Shown here: piece after piece, positions 6,859-13,159 of the stretch | Layout: each line of letters starts with the position of its first letter | Position numbering within the stretch: the stretch's first letter is position 1 | Assembly: GCA_021443045.1 (NCBI GenBank) | Contig: JABUUT010000051.1 | Coordinates: 19,635 to 33,931, forward strand | Direction of reading: 5' to 3' | Length of the DNA: 14,297 nucleotides | From: Fibrobacteraceae bacterium | GTDB taxonomy: Bacteria; Fibrobacterota; Fibrobacteria; Fibrobacterales; Fibrobacteraceae | Program-made: the position numbers and the translations under genes | The notes under the pieces: generated by a model | What the model saw: the letters and a program-made list of their open reading frames with translations, nothing else | What the model was told of the DNA's origin: nothing | Databases searched by the model: none

Positions 6859-7573
6859 CAAATTTATTTCACTTTGTGGGGCCGCCAGCCGAAGGTCTGC
6901 CGACATTTTGGTTGCCGAAGGCAAAGTGATGGTGAACGGCAAAATAATTACCGACCTTGGTCATCAAATTGACGAAGACAAGGATCAGGTTTTGGTGGAT
7001 GGTAAAAAGCTGAAGCTTCCCACCAAGACAAAAACTATTTTGTTCCACAAACCTCCTGGATGCGTGTGCACCAAAGAAGACCCTCAGGGACGGCAGACGG
7101 TTTACGATTTTCTGCCCCCCGGATTCCAGACTTTGAAATATGTGGGTCGGCTTGATTTGCAAAGCCGGGGGCTACTTTTGTTTACCGACGATGGAGAACT
7201 TTTACACCGCCTCACCCACCCCAGTTACGAAATACCTCGCAGTTACTTTGTGTGGACTACCAAGCTGCTGTCTGAAGCCGCTGCACAAAAGCTGGTAGAT
7301 GGAGTAGATATTGCAGACTACGAAAACGGCGACAAGGAAGAAGAAATAGCCTTTGCCACCGACATCTATTTGGAAAATGGATACGCCGAACTGGTGCTCA
7401 TCGAAGGCAAGAACCGTGAAATTCGCCGCATGATGCGGGCTGTGGGCTACGAAATTAAAGATTTAAAGCGAGTAACCTACTGCAACATAGAACTTGGAGA
7501 TTTGCCTGCCGGCGAATACCGGGAACTAACAAGTGGTGAGCTGCGGGAACTCCGCGAGGCCGTTGGTCTATGA
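6848..7573 (+). CDS. RsuA/RluB-type pseudouridine synthase
   Basis: This 241-aa enzyme isomerises a specific uridine in ribosomal RNA to pseudouridine. An N-terminal S4 RNA-binding domain covers about residues 1-47 (RINKFISLCGAASRRSAD). The catalytic motif GRLDLQSRGLLLFTDDG spans 100-116 with Asp103 as nucleophile; the family Thr two positions after Leu is Ser here. IEGKNREIRRMM (185-196) matches RluB (23S rRNA) better than RsuA (16S), but I leave the target open. The ATG at 6848 has AGAAGG five bases upstream and begins the S4 domain directly; a start at 6752 would add 32 unrelated residues. It overlaps ppx by 11 bp and the next gene by 4 bp (ATGA). Confidence 0.92.
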   Translation: MRINKFISLCGAASRRSADILVAEGKVMVNGKIITDLGHQIDEDKDQVLVDGKKLKLPTKTKTILFHKPPGCVCTKEDPQGRQTVYDFLPPGFQTLKYVGRLDLQSRGLLLFTDDGELLHRLTHPSYEIPRSYFVWTTKLLSEAAAQKLVDGVDIADYENGDKEEEIAFATDIYLENGYAELVLIEGKNREIRRMMRAVGYEIKDLKRVTYCNIELGDLPAGEYRELTSGELRELREAVGL

Positions 7574-8397
7574 GTCGCACGCTTTACATTGGCGATATTC
7601 ACGGCTGTGCCGACGAACTGGAGCGCATTGTAGATGCTTTTGGTTTTGTAAAAGGCAAGGACACCCTCTACCAAACTGGCGATATTATCAATAAGGGCCC
7701 CGATATGATTCGGGCCATGAAATTTATTCAGGACAACGGCATTCTCACAGTGCGCGGCAACCACGAGGAACACCTGATTCGAATGATGGAAGTGCCACAA
7801 ACCGAGTGGACGGAAAAGCAGCGGGGGCGTTTTGCCCGACTTAGTTTGGAGGAATGGACTTGGATTCGAAACATTGTGAAGGATTGGCCCCTGTGGCGGG
7901 ACACTCCTCACGCTCTTTTGGTACACGCCGGCTTAGAGCCCGGAAAAAGCAAACTAGAAGACATGGATCCAAAGGTACTTCTCTCGGTTCGCTTGTGGAA
8001 CGATATTCCCTGGTTTGAACAAGTGAAGTGGCACAAGACGGTGGTTTTTGGCCACTGGGCTAAAAAAGGCTTTGTTAATATTCCGGGATTCATCGGTTTA
8101 GATTCAGGATGCGTCTACGGAAAAAAATTGACGGCTTGGTGCCCCGAAGAAGATAAGTTCTATGAAATTCCAGCCGCCCGAGAATACAGCCCCGTAAAAG
8201 ACAAGACCAAAGTGGCCTTGGAAGCCCCCTGCAAGGTTCCAGGCGACAAGCTGCCCTATAGCCAAAGGCCCAAGTCTTTTGAAGATATTAAAGCCTGTAT
8301 TAAAAGTGGGGATATCGCTCTAGCAGACTCTAGCGAAGAAGCTGAAAAAATTCGAAAGGCAAGTCCCAGCATTGCCGCCGAATGGGCTGGGTATTAA
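7570..8397 (+). CDS. ApaH-like calcineurin-type phosphoesterase
   Basis: This 275-aa protein is a metal-dependent phosphoesterase of the PPP/ApaH group. Motifs in order are GDIHG (8-12), GDIINKGP (37-44), GNHE (63-66), HAG (119-121), GHW (161-163) and GLDSGCVYGKKLTAW (176-190). The last two resemble ApaH, which cleaves Ap4A symmetrically, more than protein Ser/Thr phosphatases. In motif 2 the Asp-Arg of PPP enzymes (Ala-Arg in ApaH) is Asn-Lys. Residues from about 205 form a charged, probably separate tail. The ATG overlaps the previous stop in an ATGA arrangement, so translation is probably coupled. It is the last operon gene, and its stop codon abuts the stop of the convergent gene. Substrate could be Ap4A, another dinucleotide or a phosphoprotein. 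Confidence 0.88.
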   Translation: MSRTLYIGDIHGCADELERIVDAFGFVKGKDTLYQTGDIINKGPDMIRAMKFIQDNGILTVRGNHEEHLIRMMEVPQTEWTEKQRGRFARLSLEEWTWIRNIVKDWPLWRDTPHALLVHAGLEPGKSKLEDMDPKVLLSVRLWNDIPWFEQVKWHKTVVFGHWAKKGFVNIPGFIGLDSGCVYGKKLTAWCPEEDKFYEIPAAREYSPVKDKTKVALEAPCKVPGDKLPYSQRPKSFEDIKACIKSGDIALADSSEEAEKIRKASPSIAAEWAGY

Positions 8398-9591
8398 CTA
8401 CGGCTCATCCAGAGGTTGTTCATTTTCCACAGAATCTTCCGGTGCCGTTTCTCCTGCAGCACTTTCTGAAACTGTTTCCTCTGTCACCGTTTCTTCTGGC
8501 ATATTTTCTTCAGTTTCGTCTTTTACCACATCATCCTGTGTGGCGTTCTCTTCAATTTCTTCTTTTAGTTCTTCCTTGGAAGCGTTTCTGTTGTAACCTT
8601 TTTCCTTGGCAATTTCATCTGGAGTCTTATCGGTGCCAAATTGATATTTAACATACAAAATATTTGTGGTAAAGCTGGATTTGCCAGCATAATCGTAACC
8701 CACAACAGGATGGAAACTAGAGCCAAGCTGGAAGGCAACTTCTAGGCCAAACTTAAAGCCATTGTTTCCCTTTACAGATATGTCAGGATTAATTTCCCTC
8801 CCATTAAACCCTTCATCGTGAGAAACCAAATGGCCTGAGGATTTCATTTCGGCGCTTTGGTAGCCTAAAGTGAGCATCACTTCTACAAGGCTGATGGGGC
8901 GGTATCCTATCACCACATCAAAGGTCAAGGCAGAAACATCTAAATCCAATTGTCCCTCGTATTTGTCAGGCTGGTATCCAATGCTGCTGGAGTTGTAGCC
9001 AAAAACAAGGCTTACGTCTAAAGGTTGTGCTGCAGCAGGGAGCATGTACTGAAAGAAGTGTCCAAAGCTGTATTGCAAACCAAAACCCATAAGGCTGAAC
9101 CCTTTAAGGTTGCTAACGGATGGTAAATACATTCCACGCAAAATGGCACGAGCGTGGTAAAAGCCGACACCTATTTGTAGGTAGGGGTAGGTAAAAACCC
9201 CAAGACCGTTCAACGTTTCGTTTCCATATATTATACCATCATAGATAGGAGCTCCATCGGGGCCACGCTGTGCGTGGGTTCCAAAGATGGTGGGAACTTC
9301 CAGGCCATTTTCCTTAAAAGTTTGATCGTCACTGCCTATGGGAATTAGAGCCACAGGAAGCCCCACTTCAAAGGAAGGGTGTGCCGGAACGCTGGAACTT
9401 ACATACCAGTTGCTGTTCAGCACGTTTCCCAGATTGTTGATAATAGGCTTCACATAGCCTGGGCGATTGCCGTAAACAGGAATTTTAGAATCGAATGCGG
9501 CAATGGATTCGTAAGTGGAGGCCCAACCATTTTCGTCCATTGCAAAAAGGGTTGTTGCCAAAAGGGAGAACAAAACCAATAACTTTTTCAT
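8398..9591 (-). CDS. Predicted outer-membrane protein with acidic C-terminal tail
   Basis: This 397-aa protein has a clear signal peptide (MKKLLVLFSLLATTLFA, likely cleaved after residue 17). The body shows alternating hydrophobic strands rich in Gly, Tyr and Phe, as in small outer-membrane barrels (YLQIGVGFYHARAILRGMYL, LDVSLVFGYN, ALTFDVVIGY, VEVMLTLGY, NILYVKYQF). It loosely resembles DUF6588-type barrel proteins from memory, which I could not test. The strand ending in Phe318 looks like the barrel closure, yet 79 residues follow: residues 340-397 hold about 24 Asp/Glu and two Lys. Function is unknown. The start at 9591 begins the signal peptide; only a weak GGGC precedes it. It lies 60 bp downstream of another predicted barrel gene. 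Confidence 0.82.
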   Translation of the reverse strand: MKKLLVLFSLLATTLFAMDENGWASTYESIAAFDSKIPVYGNRPGYVKPIINNLGNVLNSNWYVSSSVPAHPSFEVGLPVALIPIGSDDQTFKENGLEVPTIFGTHAQRGPDGAPIYDGIIYGNETLNGLGVFTYPYLQIGVGFYHARAILRGMYLPSVSNLKGFSLMGFGLQYSFGHFFQYMLPAAAQPLDVSLVFGYNSSSIGYQPDKYEGQLDLDVSALTFDVVIGYRPISLVEVMLTLGYQSAEMKSSGHLVSHDEGFNGREINPDISVKGNNGFKFGLEVAFQLGSSFHPVVGYDYAGKSSFTTNILYVKYQFGTDKTPDEIAKEKGYNRNASKEELKEEIEENATQDDVVKDETEENMPEETVTEETVSESAAGETAPEDSVENEQPLDEP

Positions 9592-9611
9592 GAGCCCAAA
9601 TTTAGAAATTA

Positions 9612-9646
9612 TTTATAAGACTTGCTCTAAAAATAAATTTTTAGAG
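9612..9646 (-). promoter_or_regulatory. Palindrome with -10-like box upstream of the acidic-tail gene
   Basis: A 10-bp inverted repeat (CTCTAAAAAT at 9625-9634, ATTTTTAGAG at 9637-9646, two bases between) fills most of the 60-bp gap between the two outer-membrane protein genes. On the minus strand a TATAAA (9612-9617) follows it, placing the palindrome over the expected -35 region, about 30-40 bp before the start codon. It could be an operator or, less likely, a weak terminator for the gene upstream, since no separate T-tract follows. Confidence 0.5.
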
Positions 9647-9651
9647 GTGCC

Positions 9652-10338
9652 CTAAAACTGAAAATGGAGGTTCATCTCAACAGACACAAAGGTTTGCCAA
9701 ATATTGCTGCTTAAATCGCAAGTTCCACCCTTGTCGGTATAAATGGTATGGAACCAGGCTTCGTATATCTTGATTGCCGGTACCAAGGCAAAATTGTCGC
9801 TAATATAGTAACGCATGTTCAAGACAATATTAAACGCAGACCCCATCAATTCGGAATTGCTACGATTGGCTTCACTGTCAAATACATTGTTGGTTGTTTT
9901 TATATTGTAGTAGGAGTAGCCTAACCCAGCACCCGCTTGGAAAAAATCGGGAAAAAAGAAATTATAGATAACATTAAAACCCACCCGAAGCATTCTCACT
10001 TCGTCTTCCACATCTTCTGTGGGAAATCCACCAAGTAGTTCCACGTACTGCCAATACATAAAGTTGGCCTCTAAAGAAAATTGGGCAATGTTGGCACCAA
10101 GTGCCAAATTGGGCGAACCCATAAGATTCAAGGCTGCCGGATGAACCGTTTCCTTTTCTCCATCCTCCGACTTGAGTTTCAAAATTCGCTCACTCATGTC
10201 ACCTTTGGAGGCCGTCATGCCCATACCCAGTTCTGCATAGTAAGATTTGGGCCAATAGCCCTCCATGGAACCATCCTTGGCAGCAAAAACAGAACTAATC
10301 AAAACAGCCAGCATCAGCAAAAAAACATTTTTTTTCAT
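9652..10338 (-). CDS. Predicted outer-membrane beta-barrel protein
   Basis: This 228-aa protein has a typical signal peptide (MKKNVFLLMLAVLISSVFA, cleavage probably after residue 19) and a mature part made of amphipathic strands rich in Tyr, Phe and Gly (YYAELGMGMTA, VGFNVIYNFFF, QAGAGLGYSYYNI, FNIVLNMRYYI). It ends with VSVEMNLHFQF, a last strand with terminal Phe as expected for BAM-dependent barrel insertion. Size and pattern suit a barrel of about eight strands, OmpA/OmpX-like, but I recognise no named family. AGGTGA at 10345-10350 lies six bases before the ATG and supports the start. It lies 60 bp downstream of nadA with no terminator between them, so readthrough is possible. Confidence 0.82.
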   Translation of the reverse strand: MKKNVFLLMLAVLISSVFAAKDGSMEGYWPKSYYAELGMGMTASKGDMSERILKLKSEDGEKETVHPAALNLMGSPNLALGANIAQFSLEANFMYWQYVELLGGFPTEDVEDEVRMLRVGFNVIYNFFFPDFFQAGAGLGYSYYNIKTTNNVFDSEANRSNSELMGSAFNIVLNMRYYISDNFALVPAIKIYEAWFHTIYTDKGGTCDLSSNIWQTFVSVEMNLHFQF

Positions 10339-10398
10339 ACAAATTCACCTAATTTTTTTATTAATCCATCTCACTCATGGTCTCTGCCAAATTAGAGT

Positions 10399-11415
10399 CT
10401 ACAGGCCTGCATAGTAGAACATGGCGTCGATGCACTTCTTGGCCTTTACCCGAACTTCTTCGTCAAGTTCCACGCGGGATGCCTTTTCGGGGTTTCTCAA
10501 GGTTTCAAGAATGTTGTCCAGGGAGTTGCTCTTCATGTACTTGCACATGCTGCAGCTACCCACAAAATGCTTGTCGGGGTGCTCGTACTGCATGCGGGCC
10601 ACCAGGCCACATTCCGTAAGGAGCAGCACATCACTTTCGGCAGGCAGGCTCTTGATGTAGCTTACCATTTGCCCGGTGCTTCCCACATAGTCGCTGAGGA
10701 GCGCCACTTCGCTCACGCATTCTGGATGACTCACCACCTTCAAGTTGGGGTTCTGTGATTTAAAGAACTGGATCAGTTCCGGGTCGTACTGCTTGTGAAC
10801 GTAGCAGGCGCCATCGCAGAGGGCAATGTCTTTTTTTACACCGCAAGATTCCATTTCGTTGATGATGTTTTTACCCATCAGTTGGTCGGGAACAAAGAGT
10901 ATTTTGTCGTTGTTGATGCTCTTCACAATCTTCATCACGTTTCCGCTGGTCACGCACACGTCGCAGGCGGCTTTTACGTCGGCGGTGGTATTGATGTAGC
11001 AGACCACCGTGTAGTCCGGATACTGTTCCTTGAGCTTTAGCACCTGCTCGCCAGTGATGGAATCAGCCAGGCTGCAGCCGGTGAGGGGGCCTGGAATGTA
11101 CACGTTCTTTTCGGGGTTCAATATTTTGGCGGTCTCTCCCATGAAACGCACGGCAGAGAACACGATGTTTTTGGCTTTTACCTGGGTTGCATCCTGGCTC
11201 AGCTTAAAGCTGTCGCCGCTAAAGTCGGCAACACCCAAAATGATTTCGGGGGCCACGTAGCTGTGGGCGAGAATCACTGCATCCCGCTCTTTTTTAAGCT
11301 CGTTGATTTCGTTGATTTTGGGCAATATGCTTTCGCAAAATTCGTAGGAATAGTTGCAGAGGACACTGCCGGGTTTTACCGACTGTAGGCGATTAAATAA
11401 ATCTTGTGCGTTCAT
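10399..11415 (-). CDS. nadA: Quinolinate synthase NadA
   Basis: This 338-aa enzyme condenses iminoaspartate with dihydroxyacetone phosphate to quinolinate in de novo NAD synthesis, using a [4Fe-4S] cluster. Recognisable blocks are AVILAHSYVAPEI (46-58), ADFSGDSFKLS (63-73), VRFMGETAKIL (89-99), GPLTGCSLADS (109-119), DGACYVH (201-207), TECGL (267-271) and CSMCKYMK (288-295). Expected cluster ligands are Cys114, Cys204 and Cys291. The ATG at 11415 is the most family-like start. The frame stays open upstream to 11529, with alternative ATGs at 11463 and 11511, but those residues do not look conserved. No clear ribosome binding site precedes it. nadB and nadC are not in the window. It is divergent from cstA. 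Confidence 0.95.
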   Translation of the reverse strand: MNAQDLFNRLQSVKPGSVLCNYSYEFCESILPKINEINELKKERDAVILAHSYVAPEIILGVADFSGDSFKLSQDATQVKAKNIVFSAVRFMGETAKILNPEKNVYIPGPLTGCSLADSITGEQVLKLKEQYPDYTVVCYINTTADVKAACDVCVTSGNVMKIVKSINNDKILFVPDQLMGKNIINEMESCGVKKDIALCDGACYVHKQYDPELIQFFKSQNPNLKVVSHPECVSEVALLSDYVGSTGQMVSYIKSLPAESDVLLLTECGLVARMQYEHPDKHFVGSCSMCKYMKSNSLDNILETLRNPEKASRVELDEEVRVKAKKCIDAMFYYAGL

Positions 11416-11543
11416 GGGGCAAAAAATAGCAAATTTGCCAACCCCAAAGGAGGGGAAAAGCATCTTTCTCGGCCTACTGCATTCAATTTTACTAAATTTT
11501 CCAATGCTCATGAAGCGGTTTTTCTTCAAAAAGAAGGCATAAA
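11416..11543. promoter_or_regulatory. Divergent intergenic region between nadA and cstA
   Basis: This 128-bp gap must carry promoters for both genes. The cstA side ends with AGAAGG (11532-11537), six bases before the start. On the nadA side a TATTTT box lies eight bases before the start codon without a matching -35. I see no convincing operator or riboswitch here. Confidence 0.35.
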
Positions 11544-13073
11544 ATGATTACTTTTCTAATTGGCGTAGCCATTCTCGTTGGAGGCTACTTTACCTATGGC
11601 AAGTTTATAGAAAAAATCTTTGGGCCTGATGACCGAAAGACCCCAGCTTTATCTAACCCCGACGGTGTAGACCGCATGGTGCTTCCCCATTGGAAAAACA
11701 CCCTGATTCAACTTTTAAACATTGCAGGAATCGGCCCCGTAATTGGAGTGATTCTAGGCATCAAGTTTGGAGCAATTGTATTTATTTTACTCCCCATCGG
11801 AAACGTTTTGGGCGGAGCCGTACATGACTACTTCAGCGGGATGGTCAGCATTCGAAACAATGGAGCCAACGTGCCTGCCCTAGCCCAAAAATTTTTAGGC
11901 AAGGGCCCAGCCAAACTGGTAATGCTCCTTATTGCAGTAGCACTAATATTTGTAGGAGCCGTATTCACAAACACCCCAGCAGCCTTGGTCAACACCCCTA
12001 TTCTCGTGGGCAATAATGTATCCCCACAACTTTTCTGGATAGCAGTTGTCCTTATTTTTGTCTACTATTTTTTAAGCACCTTCTTCCCCATCGATAAAAT
12101 TATCGGACGCATTTATCCCGTGTTTGGTGGGCTTCTTATTATTGCCTCCGTAGCCATTTTCATAGGCATTGTTCCAAACCTGGCCTGCCTAGACAACATT
12201 TCCATTACTAATCTTGCCTCCAACTTCACCCAACATCCTACTGGCCAGCCCGTATTTCCAATGCTCTTTGTAACCATTGCTTGTGGCATCATTAGCGGAT
12301 TCCACAGCACCCAGAGCCCCATCGTGGCCCGCACCGAGAAAACAGAAAAAACAGGCCGTCAAACCTTCTACGGCATGATGATTCTTGAAGGACTCATTGG
12401 CATGATTTGGGCCGCCGGAGGCATGTTTATCTACAAGCAAATGCCAGAACTCATCTCTGGTGCTAGCGGTGTAAAAGTTTTAAGCCAACTGGTCTCCACA
12501 GTCATTCCATTCCAAGCGGTTTCTGTTGTAGTTGTTATAGGAGTTATCATTCTCGCCATTACCAGTGGCGATACATCCCTCAGAAGCTTACGTCTCATTA
12601 TTGCCGAACTTTTAGACTTTGATCAAAAATCGGCAAAGAACCGTCTTTTACTAACCATTCCTATATTCGGTATTTGTGCCATCTTGATTTTCTGGAGCAA
12701 CATGAGCCCGGAAGGTTTTAACATTTTGTGGAATTACTTTAGCTGGAGCAACCAGGTGATGGCCGTATGCAGCCTCTGTGTGACCGTAGTATACCTACGC
12801 AGTAAAAAGAAAAACTATCTGGTGGCCCTGCTTCCCTGCATGTTCATGATTTTCATTGTTAGCGCCTACATACTATGGGTAAGCCCAACCAATTTGAAAG
12901 GTGCCCCAGTAGGCTTTGGATTGCCCTACAACACAGCCCTGGCTTTAGCCACCATGTGTTCCATTGCCATTGGATTTTTACTTTGCACTCGGGGAAAAGC
13001 CCTAACAAAGATGAAAAACTTTGACGCCGACTTATGGGACTTTAGCAAGGATCCTGAACAGAAGAAAAAGTAA
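11544..13073 (+). CDS. CstA family carbon starvation transporter (short form)
   Basis: This 509-aa inner-membrane protein belongs to the CstA family, associated with uptake of peptides and pyruvate under carbon limitation. Many hydrophobic segments run from residue 3 to about 480. Family blocks are PHWKNTLIQLLNIAGIGPVIG (48-68), GGAVHDYFSGM (90-100), GFHSTQSPIVARTEKTEKTG (252-271) and TSGDTSLRSLRLIIAE (340-355). It is about 190 residues shorter than E. coli CstA (701 aa), ending with a charged cytoplasmic tail, DLWDFSKDPEQKKK. This looks like a complete short family member, not a truncation, because the C-terminal helices before the tail are intact. AGAAGG precedes the ATG by six bases. No btsSR-type sensor pair is adjacent. 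Substrate is inferred from the family only. Confidence 0.92.
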   Translation: MITFLIGVAILVGGYFTYGKFIEKIFGPDDRKTPALSNPDGVDRMVLPHWKNTLIQLLNIAGIGPVIGVILGIKFGAIVFILLPIGNVLGGAVHDYFSGMVSIRNNGANVPALAQKFLGKGPAKLVMLLIAVALIFVGAVFTNTPAALVNTPILVGNNVSPQLFWIAVVLIFVYYFLSTFFPIDKIIGRIYPVFGGLLIIASVAIFIGIVPNLACLDNISITNLASNFTQHPTGQPVFPMLFVTIACGIISGFHSTQSPIVARTEKTEKTGRQTFYGMMILEGLIGMIWAAGGMFIYKQMPELISGASGVKVLSQLVSTVIPFQAVSVVVVIGVIILAITSGDTSLRSLRLIIAELLDFDQKSAKNRLLLTIPIFGICAILIFWSNMSPEGFNILWNYFSWSNQVMAVCSLCVTVVYLRSKKKNYLVALLPCMFMIFIVSAYILWVSPTNLKGAPVGFGLPYNTALALATMCSIAIGFLLCTRGKALTKMKNFDADLWDFSKDPEQKKK

Positions 13074-13105
13074 AATCGAATGATTGAAGGAGGGCTGGTG
13101 GTTAT

Positions 13106-13128
13106 CTGTTATCGGCTAACGATAGCTG
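13106..13128. other. Inverted repeat between cstA and the lipoprotein gene
   Basis: Bases 13106-13114 pair with 13120-13128 around a 5-base loop, with one mismatch and one G-T wobble. No T-tract follows, so it is a weak terminator at best. It could also be a structured leader or an operator for the gene starting at 13160. The rest of the 86-bp gap holds only the ribosome binding site and an AT-rich TATATA at 13143-13148. Confidence 0.35.
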
Positions 13129-13159
13129 TAATTGACTGATTTTATATAAGGAGAAGAAA

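Noticed and set aside
8372..8651. Plus-strand Ser- and Leu-rich frames after the ApaH-like gene
   Set aside because: They lie antisense to the Glu-rich tail codons of the minus-strand outer-membrane protein. Their composition is explained by that, and they lack a ribosome binding site.
11416..11529. 38-residue N-terminal extension of NadA
   Set aside because: The frame is open, but the extra residues show no NadA similarity and the region is needed as the divergent promoter space. Start 11415 is kept.
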